35,488 nt of DNA, taken from positions 1 through 35,488 of the forward strand of contig DBYR01000015.1 in NCBI GenBank assembly GCA_002310215.1. The letters are read 5' to 3'. The position numbers were made by a program, and so were the translations under genes. Origin of the DNA: Bacteroidales bacterium UBA1181. GTDB lineage: Bacteria > Bacteroidota > Bacteroidia > Bacteroidales > Paludibacteraceae. This document shows positions 13,495 through 20,426 of the stretch, one piece after another. The notes under the pieces were generated by a model, which was not told the origin of the DNA, did no database searches, and was given only the letters and a program-made list of their open reading frames with translations. The stretch's first letter is position 1, and the number at the start of each line of letters is the position of its first letter.

Positions 13495-15528
13495 ATGAGA
13501 CGTTACTCTTTTTTACTCATCCTTTCCTTTCTCCTTGCCTCGATGGGCAGGGCGGCGGACCCTCTTCGCCTTACGGCCGTGGAGGATGGGGCGATGGTCT
13601 CTGTAGCGTCGTATGCGGGCAATCATCCTTCCCTGGAGTATTCCCGTGATGAGGGCGCTTCGTGGTCTCCGCTGCGCTTCCACCCGAGGGAGGATGGGGA
13701 CACCGTGAACACCATGTCGGAACTGATCGAGCTGCAGCATGCGGGCGAAACGGTCTGCTTCAGGGGAGACAATCCGAATGGACTTTCCGGTTCTACCTCG
13801 ACGAATGATATGGGTTTCTATAGTACCCGTTATACCGCTTTCGTGATAGAGGGGGAGGTCTATGCGGATGGCGACGTGATGAGTCTGTTGTATGGGGACG
13901 CTTCGCATGCGGAGATTCCTTCCGAATATTGTTTCTATCGCCTGTTCGAGAATTGTGAAGGCTTGTGCCGTGCGCCGCGTTTGCCCGCCACAACGTTGAC
14001 CAAGGGGTGCTATTCCCACATGTTCATTGGTTGCAAGGGGTTGAAAGAAGCCCCCGAATTGCCTGCCCTGCGCTTGGCTAACGGTTGTTATGCGTATATG
14101 TTCGAGAACTGTGAGGGCTTGCGCCGTGCGCCCCGCTTGCCGGCCACTGAGCTGGCTGTGGGTTGTTACATGTCTATGTTCTCCGGTTGCAGGGGGTTGA
14201 GGCGTGCGCCTGCATTGCCTGCCGAGGTGATGGCGGACGATTGCTATGCCATGATGTTCATGCAATGCTCGTCCTTGAGGAAGGCTCCTGCTCTTCCTGC
14301 CCGCTCCTTGGCCTCCTATTGCTACATGTCTATGTTCTCTGGTTGCAAGGGGTTGAGGCGTGTGCCTGCATTGCCTGCCGTTTCCTTGGAGGAGGGTTGT
14401 TATTATTCCATGTTCGAGATGTGTGGAAGCTTGCGGAAGGCTCCTTCCTTGTCTTCTGTCCGTTTGGCGAATGCCTGCTATGTGAGTATGTTTGGCGGAT
14501 GTGTGCGCCTGAAACGTGCGCCTGCTTTGCCTGCCGACACATTGGCGGAGCGTTGCTATGCTAAGATGTTCTCGGGCACGGGTTTGACCGAGGCGCCAGA
14601 ACTTCCTGCTAAGACATTGGCGGATCACTGCTACGAGAAGATGTTCTCTAAGTCTTCGCTGAAGAAGGCGCCGAAATTACCCGCCTTGCGCCTGACGGAA
14701 GATTGTTATGCCTCCATGTTCGAGAGGTGTAGCTCCCTGAAATGTGCCCCTGCGTTGCCCGCTCGTCGCTTGGTGAAAGGGTGTTACCGACAGATGTTCG
14801 CGGGGTGTGGGTTGGATAGTCTGCCTGCATTGCCTGCCGACACATTGGCGGAGGATTGTTACCAATACATGTTTTGGAGGTGCGGCTCGATAAGGCGGGG
14901 CGTTCCTCTGCCCGCATTGAACTTGGCTCCAGGATGTTACTCATATATGTTCTCCAAATGCCCGAATTTGGAGGAGGCTCCGGCCTTGCCTGCCACCGTG
15001 CTGCGGGATCGATGCTATCAGGGCATGTTCGACGGTTGTGGGTCGTTGCGCCGTGCGCCCTCATTGCCTGCGACGGAGTTGGCGGATGGATGTTATAGTA
15101 ATCTGTTCAGAGGCTGTGTCTCGCTGACGGAGGCTCCGGCTCTTCCAGCCAAGGTTTTAAGTCCTTATTGCTATGCGAATATGTTCGATGGGTGTGTGCG
15201 TCTTTCCGTTGCGCCTTCGCTTCCCGCCGAAGGAATGAAGAGGGGGTGCTATTTGGGTATGTTTGCGGGGTGTGCCGCATTAGAGCGTGCTCCCGAGTTG
15301 CCTGCCGTTTCTTTAGAGGAGGATTGCTACAAGGGAATGTTCTGCGGATGCGCAGGACTGAAGTACCTGAAGGTGCATTTCACTAGTTGGTTGGATCCGT
15401 CCTACTTGGTCGCCACGAGTGGTTGGACCGATGGTGTGGGGAAGGAGGGTACCTTCGTCTGCCCTGAGGCGCTTCCTGTTGATGAGGGGAAGAGCGGGGT
15501 GCCGGAGGGGTGGAGAATTAAGAATTAA
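13495..15528 (+). CDS. Exported leucine-rich-like protein with nineteen 26-residue Cys repeats
   Basis: A 677-residue protein. It has a signal peptide (MRRYSFLLILSFLLASMGRA), then an N-terminal beta domain of the kind seen before such repeats in Bacteroidales surface proteins (about 22-145). Nineteen repeats of the form CY..MF.GC..L..AP.LPA..L.... start at residue 146; three are 25 residues long. The pattern resembles BspA-type leucine-rich repeats, used in adhesion or binding. Most repeats hold two Cys, unusual for an exported bacterial protein. The C-terminus has the usual WTDGVGKEGTFVC...PEGW ending, then RIKN and the stop, which are encoded by the AATTAAGAATTAAG intergenic repeat. The ligand is unknown. 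Confidence 0.82.
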   Translation: MRRYSFLLILSFLLASMGRAADPLRLTAVEDGAMVSVASYAGNHPSLEYSRDEGASWSPLRFHPREDGDTVNTMSELIELQHAGETVCFRGDNPNGLSGSTSTNDMGFYSTRYTAFVIEGEVYADGDVMSLLYGDASHAEIPSEYCFYRLFENCEGLCRAPRLPATTLTKGCYSHMFIGCKGLKEAPELPALRLANGCYAYMFENCEGLRRAPRLPATELAVGCYMSMFSGCRGLRRAPALPAEVMADDCYAMMFMQCSSLRKAPALPARSLASYCYMSMFSGCKGLRRVPALPAVSLEEGCYYSMFEMCGSLRKAPSLSSVRLANACYVSMFGGCVRLKRAPALPADTLAERCYAKMFSGTGLTEAPELPAKTLADHCYEKMFSKSSLKKAPKLPALRLTEDCYASMFERCSSLKCAPALPARRLVKGCYRQMFAGCGLDSLPALPADTLAEDCYQYMFWRCGSIRRGVPLPALNLAPGCYSYMFSKCPNLEEAPALPATVLRDRCYQGMFDGCGSLRRAPSLPATELADGCYSNLFRGCVSLTEAPALPAKVLSPYCYANMFDGCVRLSVAPSLPAEGMKRGCYLGMFAGCAALERAPELPAVSLEEDCYKGMFCGCAGLKYLKVHFTSWLDPSYLVATSGWTDGVGKEGTFVCPEALPVDEGKSGVPEGWRIKN

Positions 15529-15578
15529 GAATTAAGAGTTGAAAGGTGTGTGTGCTCTTGCACGATGCGTATAACCCA

Positions 15579-15625
15579 GCCCTGAAAGGGCATAACATTA
15601 TATAGCCCAGGGCAACGCCCTGGGG
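15579..15625 (+). repeat. Double-hairpin repeat, copy D
   Basis: GCCCTGAAAGGGC (15579-15591) and CCCAGGGCAACGCCCTGGGG (15606-15625). This is the most canonical copy in the window; both stems are perfect. Confidence 0.8.
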
Positions 15626-15655
15626 AATTATGGATGCCCGTCCGATTCATTGCCA

Positions 15656-15698
15656 GCCCTGAAAGGGCGAAACATATATAGCCTAGGGCAACGCCCTA
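15656..15698 (+). repeat. Double-hairpin repeat, copy E
   Basis: GCCCTGAAAGGGC (15656-15668) and a second stem TAGGGC/GCCCTA (to 15698). The outer base pairs differ from copy D but stay complementary. Confidence 0.75.
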
Positions 15699-15793
15699 AG
15701 AAAATTAAGAATTAAGAATTTTGAAACGCCAGTTCGACGAAGTCAATTAAGAATTGAAGGGTGTGCATTTCCTTACATGATGCGCATAACTGA

Positions 15794-15838
15794 GCTCTGA
15801 AAAGGGCATGACATTATATAGCCCAGGGCAACGCCCTA
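15794..15838 (+). repeat. Double-hairpin repeat, copy F
   Basis: GCTCTGAAAAGGGC has a broken first stem; the second, AGGGCAACGCCCT, is intact. It is the most degenerate copy. Confidence 0.7.
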
Positions 15839-15911
15839 TGAAAATTAAGAATTTTGAATTAAGAATTAAGAATTGAAGGACGAGCGTCTCTGCACGATGT
15901 GCATGACCTAA

Positions 15912-15955
15912 GCCCCAACGGGGCGACATCCTCCAGGCAGGGGTGTTAACCCCTG
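15912..15955 (+). repeat. Double-hairpin repeat, variant copy G
   Basis: GCCCCAACGGGGC (15912-15924) followed by CAGGGGTGTTAACCCCTG (15938-15955). The sequence differs but the plan is the same: a short stem with a small loop, then a stronger stem. It sits in the same slot after a ...GATGTGCATGACC leader, so it looks like a second subfamily. Confidence 0.65.
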
Positions 15956-15981
15956 TGCGTAATGCGATGCATGCGGATATA

Positions 15982-16026
15982 GCCCTGAAAGGGCGAAACA
16001 TATATAGCCCAGGGCAACGCCCTAGG
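15982..16026 (+). repeat. Double-hairpin repeat, copy H
   Basis: GCCCTGAAAGGGC (15982-15994) and CCCAGGGCAACGCCCTAGG (16008-16026). It lies 11 bases before the tpiA terminator on the other strand. Confidence 0.75.
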
Positions 16027-16036
16027 AAATTATGAC

Positions 16037-16068
16037 GAAAAAGGGCGAACAATATATCCGCCCTTTTC
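16037..16068 (-). terminator. Terminator of the tpiA operon
   Basis: Nine base pairs (AAAAGGGCG 16039-16047 with CGCCCTTTT 16059-16067). On the minus strand the stem is followed by TTTTTC. It lies 27 bases after the tpiA stop codon. Confidence 0.75.
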
Positions 16069-16094
16069 CGTTATGATCATTTGATAGGTTAGAA

Positions 16095-16850
16095 TCAGAA
16101 TGCGTTGATGATGCCGCAGAAATCCTCAACCTTCAAAGAAGCGCCACCGATCAAACCACCGTCGATGTCTGGCTTAGCGAACAACTCAGGGGCGTTGGAA
16201 GCCTTGCAAGAACCACCGTAAAGGATAGAAGTGTTCTCAGCAACTTCCTTGCCATATTTGTCAGCTACGCAAGAACGGATGTATGCGTGGATCTCCTCAG
16301 CTTGGTCAGCCGTAGCGGTCTTGCCAGTTCCGATCGCCCAGATTGGCTCGTAAGCGATGGTGATCTTAGCGAAGTCCTCAGCGGACAAGTTGAATACTGA
16401 ACCCTCCAACTCAGCCTTAACGACTGCGTTCTGCTTGTTAGCCTCACGCTCTGCCAAGCTCTCGCCGATGCAGAAGATAACCTTCAAACCGTTCTTCAAA
16501 GCCAAGAGGACTTTCTCCTTCAAGATCTCTGGAGTCTCGTGGTAGTACTCACGACGCTCAGAGTGGCCCAAGATAACGTACTCCGCACCTGTGGACTTAA
16601 CCATAGCGGCGGAAACCTCGCCAGTGAATGCGCCAGACTCTTTGTCTGCACAGTTCTCAGCGGAAACTGCGATCACCTTAGTGTCGATGGCTGCGGCTAC
16701 GCTTGCCAAGTGGATGAATGGGGTGCCGATGATGACATCACAATTCAGTTTCTTACCCTTCAAAGCGGCGTCCAAGCCCTTTGCCAACTCAAGACCCTCT
16801 TGGAGTGTCTTGTTCATTTTCCAGTTTCCTGCAACGATATTCTTTCTCAT
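16095..16850 (-). CDS. tpiA: Triosephosphate isomerase
   Basis: Interconverts dihydroxyacetone phosphate and glyceraldehyde 3-phosphate in glycolysis and gluconeogenesis (EC 5.3.1.1), cytoplasmic. At 251 residues it is full length. Catalytic residues are visible: N9 and K11 in GNWKMNK, H96 in ILGHSERR, and E168 in the signature AYEPIWAIGTG. The phosphate-binding GGS and GG turns (YGGSCK, DGGLIGGASL) are present. It is the last gene of a probable operon with the MauE/DoxX-like and DUF1599 genes (gaps of 45 and 29 nt) and is closed by the terminator at 16037-16068. Confidence 0.98.
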   Translation of the reverse strand: MRKNIVAGNWKMNKTLQEGLELAKGLDAALKGKKLNCDVIIGTPFIHLASVAAAIDTKVIAVSAENCADKESGAFTGEVSAAMVKSTGAEYVILGHSERREYYHETPEILKEKVLLALKNGLKVIFCIGESLAEREANKQNAVVKAELEGSVFNLSAEDFAKITIAYEPIWAIGTGKTATADQAEEIHAYIRSCVADKYGKEVAENTSILYGGSCKASNAPELFAKPDIDGGLIGGASLKVEDFCGIINAF

Positions 16851-16895
16851 TGTAATGAAATGTTTAAAATTATGTTTAATGATAATCTCTTCGTA

Positions 16896-18170
16896 TTAAT
16901 TTTTCTTGCCTGAAATCTTACTGATAATCCAATCCATGGCGAAAACCAAGGCGATGGTGATGAAGAATGCTAAAACGGACTTGAAGACCATGCTCCATTC
17001 GTTTGGTTGTTGCACTTTCCCCATCGGAGAATCCTCCAGCGGTGCGTTGAACTTCGGCATGTTCTTATTGCTCCATTTGTTCACGACCACGCCATCTTTA
17101 ATCAGCACCAATCCAGGGTTGGAGCGTACGATTGTTTTCAGCGTGATTTCGTCCGTGTTGACGATCGGGTAGCCACCCTCTGCGCTGTAGCCCATCTCGG
17201 TCTTGAATTCCTTCATTTCGTCTGTCTCAAGACCGGTGGCGGTCATGCAGTAAAAACCGTAGCCATGTTCTTGCGCGTATTGGTAAATGTCGTTGATCTC
17301 CTTACGTTTGTTGGTTAACGCTTTCTCGACCCTGTAGCATACCATCAGGAAGGTGTAGCCCTCTTTGTTCAGCACCTCCTCCGTGATGTCTCCGTCGTCC
17401 GGATGTTCCATGGAGAAGTCGTGGATTGGAGGTTCGAACCCTTTCTTGATTAGTTTATGTTTTGAGTCTACGAATGTCCATGTGCTGTCATCCTTCGGAT
17501 AGTTGTCCAGTGAGAATTCTTTTGTTTCTCCGTCCTTCTCATACACCAATATGGTTTCGTATACATCCTCCTCGGCGCCCTCAGGCACTTCCATCGACTT
17601 GATGATGTCCGTTCCGTTCTTGTAAGGGCGGAAGTCTATGATTGGAAGGTTGAAGTAGCAGTATACGGAGAGGAGTACGGAGAATGTGCCGGCGCAGATG
17701 GCTATCAGCCATTCTGTACGGTCCGAGAAGAGTTTCGGACTATATTCCTTCCATTTGTATACTAAAATCGCGAGGGCGAATAGCACGATGTTCTTCCAGA
17801 ATGTTTGCCAGTTGCTGATGACCAAAGCGTCGCCGAAGCATCCGCAGTCCGACACGGGGTCCGCTATGGCGATCCACAACGTGAGCGGGGTCATGAAGCA
17901 CATCATGATGATGGTCAGTATGGAGGTGGATTTGAGGTTGGTTCCTAAGACCAGGCACACGCCGAGCAGGAATTCGAAGGCGGCTAAGCCAATGCCGATG
18001 ACCAGGGCGATAGGGGCGAAAAAGTCCAGTCCCATCGCTTCCATGTAGTCTTGTATCTTGTAGGTTGAGCCGAGTGGGTCTACCGCCTTCACGAAGCCCG
18101 AGAAGACGAAAACCAATCCTAACAATATCCTTGCTGTGACAACTATCTTACTTTTTACGGTATCTTTCAT
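16896..18170 (-). CDS. MauE/DoxX-like membrane protein with thioredoxin-like C-terminal part
   Basis: A 424-residue inner-membrane protein. Four helices in the first half (about 12-28, 53-78, 82-103, 128-143) carry the DoxX/MauE-type opening ARILLGLVFVFSGFVKAVDPLG and the DCGCFGD motif (about 108-114) typical of MauE-like redox-partner membrane proteins. A fifth helix (about 152-170) leads to a soluble region with a thioredoxin-fold look (EGYTFLMVCYRVEKA ... YPIVNTDEITLKTIVRSNPGLVLIKDGVV), ending in a last helix (about 400-417). The soluble half lacks a CxxC pair, so it is not an obvious oxidoreductase. Known relatives sit next to tpiA in Bacteroidales; function is unproven. Confidence 0.8.
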   Translation of the reverse strand: MKDTVKSKIVVTARILLGLVFVFSGFVKAVDPLGSTYKIQDYMEAMGLDFFAPIALVIGIGLAAFEFLLGVCLVLGTNLKSTSILTIIMMCFMTPLTLWIAIADPVSDCGCFGDALVISNWQTFWKNIVLFALAILVYKWKEYSPKLFSDRTEWLIAICAGTFSVLLSVYCYFNLPIIDFRPYKNGTDIIKSMEVPEGAEEDVYETILVYEKDGETKEFSLDNYPKDDSTWTFVDSKHKLIKKGFEPPIHDFSMEHPDDGDITEEVLNKEGYTFLMVCYRVEKALTNKRKEINDIYQYAQEHGYGFYCMTATGLETDEMKEFKTEMGYSAEGGYPIVNTDEITLKTIVRSNPGLVLIKDGVVVNKWSNKNMPKFNAPLEDSPMGKVQQPNEWSMVFKSVLAFFITIALVFAMDWIISKISGKKN

Positions 18171-18199
18171 GATTCCAAATTTACTGAAAATTAGTTTTT

Positions 18200-18739
18200 T
18201 TATTCTTTAAAATCTATTTTTATGAGCCCGAACAACGCATAGTTCACCATGTCCATATAGTTTGCCTCAATTCCCTCTGATATGAGCGTTTTGTTCTGGT
18301 GATCCTCTATTTGCTTGGTGCGATAGAGTTTCATGAGAATGAGGTCGGTGTAGGAGGTGGTGCGCATGGAGCGCCAAGCCTCGTCGTAGTCGTGGTTCTT
18401 CGCCAACATCAGGTCGACGGTCTTCTTCATGTATTCGTCATAAAGCTCGATAGCCTCCTGCGGGGTGAGGTCAGACTCGTCCGAATAGCCCTTCTCCAGT
18501 TGGATCATCCCCATGATGCCGTAGTTCACGATGCCGATGAGCTCCGGACGTATGCCTTCGTTCACCTTCGCCTCACCCTTCACTTCCAGGGTGCGGATTC
18601 GGTTCGCTTTGATGAATATTTGGTCGGTGATGGAGGCTGGACGCATGATGCGCCATGCTGCGCCGTAATCCTGCAGCTTCTTGCTGTAGATGTCTTTGCA
18701 TACGGCTATGACCGCCTCAAATTGCTCTTTCGTGTCCAC
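18200..18739 (-). CDS. DUF1599 domain protein, two internal repeats
   Basis: A 179-residue protein made of two similar halves. The first contains YSKKLQDYGAAWRIMRPASITDQIFIKANRIRTLE, split here as YSKKLQDYGAAWRIMRP and SITDQIFIKANRIRTLE; the second contains LAKNHDYDEAWRSMR and SYTDLILMKLYRTKQIE. This matches DUF1599, a family annotated as nucleotide-modification associated, with no established activity. It is first in the operon with the MauE/DoxX-like gene and tpiA; its promoter element lies at 18768-18775. Confidence 0.85.
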   Translation of the reverse strand: MDTKEQFEAVIAVCKDIYSKKLQDYGAAWRIMRPASITDQIFIKANRIRTLEVKGEAKVNEGIRPELIGIVNYGIMGMIQLEKGYSDESDLTPQEAIELYDEYMKKTVDLMLAKNHDYDEAWRSMRTTSYTDLILMKLYRTKQIEDHQNKTLISEGIEANYMDMVNYALFGLIKIDFKE

Positions 18740-18767
18740 TTTCTTCTTCTTTTTTTCTTTACCACGG

Positions 18768-18775
18768 CAAATTTA
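18768..18775 (-). promoter_or_regulatory. -7 element of the DUF1599-MauE-tpiA operon
   Basis: TAAATTTG on the minus strand matches TAnnTTTG exactly, 28 nt before the DUF1599 start. The -33 box is weak. Confidence 0.5.
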
Positions 18776-18864
18776 CCCCTTTGGAGATTAATATCCTTGC
18801 CTCTTGTCGGAAAAAATGTTAAATCATCTTTATCGCATGCCCCATTTTAGACAAAAACCTATCA

Positions 18865-18907
18865 TAGGGCGTTGCCCTAGGCTATATATGTTATGCCCTT
18901 TCAGGGC
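18865..18907 (-). repeat. Double-hairpin repeat, copy I
   Basis: On the minus strand, GCCCTGAAAGGGC (18895-18907) precedes TAGGGCAACGCCCTA (from 18865). It lies 62 nt after the stop of the TPR gene and in its sense direction, preceded by TTAAGAGTTAAGAG spacers (18946-18968) and a TACATGATGCGCACACCC leader. Confidence 0.8.
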
Positions 18908-18968
18908 TGGGGTGTGCGCATCATGTAAGGAAACGCACTCTCTACAACTCTTAACTCTTAACTCTTAA

Positions 18969-19241
18969 CTATTGGTTGAACATGTCCTTGTTGTAGAACG
19001 CCAACACCTCCTGTATGGCGTCGTAGGCCATTCGAGCGGGCGATTCTGGGTTGAGGTCCATTGCCGCTTGGTATTCGTTCAACGCTCCTTCCCAATCCTC
19101 TCTCTTTCGATAGAGGTTCCCTAAGAGGAAATGGGCCTCTCCGTCTTCGGACCGCTGTTCGAGGAGCGCCTTTAGCTGTCGCTCCGCCTCTGCGAACTGC
19201 TCTTCCGCAATGAGTTTTTTTATTTCGCTTAAACTGCTCAT
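18969..19241 (-). CDS. Small tetratricopeptide-repeat protein
   Basis: A 90-residue protein with helical repeats (FAEAERQLKALLEQR.EDGEAHFLLGNLYRKREDWEGALNEYQAAMDLNPES), a single TPR plus flanking helices. It is a cytoplasmic protein-interaction module of unknown partner. The start at 19241 is chosen because its ATG overlaps the def stop as ATGA, implying translational coupling; a longer frame from 19268 would overlap def by 31 bases. In other Bacteroidales a small TPR gene likewise follows def. Confidence 0.8.
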   Translation of the reverse strand: MSSLSEIKKLIAEEQFAEAERQLKALLEQRSEDGEAHFLLGNLYRKREDWEGALNEYQAAMDLNPESPARMAYDAIQEVLAFYNKDMFNQ

Positions 19242-19792
19242 TTCGCCGTTTTTACTCTGTATCTGCATCTGATTTTGCCGTTGACCATGTTGGTGATCTT
19301 GCCACGGTTCATTTGACGCCTGATAGGGGAAATCCTGTCTATGAACACTTTCCCCTCCAGATGGTCGTACTCGTGTTGGATGACCCGTGCCTTGTATTTC
19401 TCGTATACTTCGTCGTGCGGCTGCAAGTCCTCGTCAAGGTATTGGATGCGTATCTTGGTCGGACGCTTCACGCTCTCGCTGATGCCTGGCAGGCTGAGGC
19501 ATCCTTCGTCACACGTCTCTGTCTCCTCTCCGTATTCGATGATCTGAGGGTTGATGAACACCTTCTTGAATCCTTTGAATTGCGGGTCGTCCTCCGCCAA
19601 CACTTCCAAGTCTATGACGAACATGCGGATGGATAGTCCGATCTGTGGCGCCGCAAGCCCAATGCCTTCCGCATTGTACATCGTGGCGAACATGTCTTCC
19701 GCTAATTGCTTGATGTTAGGGTAGTCCGGTGTGATCTCTTTCGCCTCTTTTCTTAACACGGGACAACCGTATACGACTATGGGATATATCAT
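19238..19792 (-). CDS. def: Peptide deformylase
   Basis: Removes the formyl group from the N-terminal methionine of new proteins (EC 3.5.1.88). At 184 residues it is full length. All three metal-site motifs are intact: GIGLAAPQ (43-50), EGCLS (96-100, with metal ligand C98) and HEYDH (140-144, ligands H140 and H144, catalytic E141). It lies 23 nt after ruvX and overlaps the TPR gene by four bases, so ruvX-def-TPR is one operon. Confidence 0.97.
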   Translation of the reverse strand: MIYPIVVYGCPVLRKEAKEITPDYPNIKQLAEDMFATMYNAEGIGLAAPQIGLSIRMFVIDLEVLAEDDPQFKGFKKVFINPQIIEYGEETETCDEGCLSLPGISESVKRPTKIRIQYLDEDLQPHDEVYEKYKARVIQHEYDHLEGKVFIDRISPIRRQMNRGKITNMVNGKIRCRYRVKTAK

Positions 19793-19815
19793 TTTTTATA
19801 TTGTTTTGTTTATTC

Positions 19816-20238
19816 TCACATTGTGAATTTCTTGCTCTCCATGTAGGATTGTAGGATGATGGTGGCGCTTATTTCGTCCACCAAGGCTTTGTCCTGCCGG
19901 TCCTTTTTCTTCAGCCCTCCGTCGAGCATGGTCTTGTGGGCTAATACGGAGGTGAACCGCTCGTCGTGCATGGTGATGGGTATCTGTGGCAATCTTTTTT
20001 TCAGGGCGTTGATGAAGGGGGTGATGTATTTCATCGACTCGGACGGCTCGTTTTTCATTGTCTTGGGCTGCCCCACCACGATGAGCTCGACGGTCTCTTT
20101 CTTTGTGTATTCCTCGATGAATCGGAGTATGTCGTTGGTGGGGACGGTGCAAAGTCCGTTCGCAATGATCTGACAGGGGTCGGTCACCGCGACGCCCACT
20201 CTCTTCCTTCCGTAATCTATGGCCATTATCCTACCCAT
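19816..20238 (-). CDS. ruvX: RuvX/YqgF family RNase H-fold nuclease
   Basis: A 140-residue protein of the YqgF/RuvX family, a putative Holliday-junction resolvase also implicated in 16S rRNA maturation. The RNase H-fold acidic residues are visible: D8 in MAIDYG, E93 in HDERFTS and D121 in VDEISA. The length is normal. It is first gene of the ruvX-def-TPR operon. Confidence 0.95.
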   Translation of the reverse strand: MGRIMAIDYGRKRVGVAVTDPCQIIANGLCTVPTNDILRFIEEYTKKETVELIVVGQPKTMKNEPSESMKYITPFINALKKRLPQIPITMHDERFTSVLAHKTMLDGGLKKKDRQDKALVDEISATIILQSYMESKKFTM

Positions 20239-20245
20239 ACGCCCG

Positions 20246-20253
20246 CGAATTTA
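20246..20253 (-). promoter_or_regulatory. Possible -7 element of the ruvX-def operon
   Basis: TAAATTCG on the minus strand matches seven of eight positions of TAnnTTTG, seven bases before the ruvX ATG. Another very short leader is implied. Confidence 0.35.
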
Positions 20254-20267
20254 CGAAATTTTGCCGT

Positions 20268-20311
20268 ATTTGGTTATTTACTATTTAACTATTTACGATT
20301 TACGATTTCAT
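20268..20311. repeat. ATTTACTATTTAACTATTTACG-type intergenic repeat
   Basis: Short imperfect tandem units TATTTAC / GATTTAC. A related stretch is at 30388-30425. They resemble the AT-rich intergenic repeats common in Bacteroidales. Confidence 0.5.
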
Positions 20312-20316
20312 AAATC

Positions 20317-20361
20317 CCCAGGGCGTTGCCCTGGGCTATATGTATTATGCCCTTTCAGGGC
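20317..20361 (-). repeat. Double-hairpin repeat, copy J
   Basis: On the minus strand, GCCCTGAAAGGGC (20349-20361) then CCCAGGGCAACGCCCTGGG (20317-20335). It lies 66 nt after the HTCS stop in the sense direction, with AATTAAG spacers (20395-20425) and an ACACGATGCGCACACC leader between. Confidence 0.8.
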
Positions 20362-20426
20362 TGAGGTGTGCGCATCGTGTAAATCCCGCTCCTTAATTCT
20401 TAATTCTTAATTCTTAACTCTTAATT

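Larger units (their letters stand above)
15529..16034. repeat. Gene-free array of double-hairpin repeats
   Basis: No gene is present between the Cys-repeat protein and tpiA. The interval is built from five double-hairpin units (listed separately), each with variable leaders such as GGTGTGTGTGCTCTTGCACG or CTTACATGATGCGCATAAC, and AATTAAGAATT spacers near 15514-15540, 15701-15724 and 15840-15876. The longer repeat unit is therefore roughly 90-110 bases. Confidence 0.75.

Noticed and set aside
13513..14628. A 371-residue minus-strand frame opposite the Cys-repeat gene
   Set aside because: It mirrors the 78-bp repeats (repeating RQCRR..P.A..EH), without signal peptide, domain or promoter.
15529..16034. 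Possible CRISPR array
   Set aside because: Repeats are hairpin pairs of varying length with unequal spacing and recurring, non-unique spacers; no cas genes nearby.
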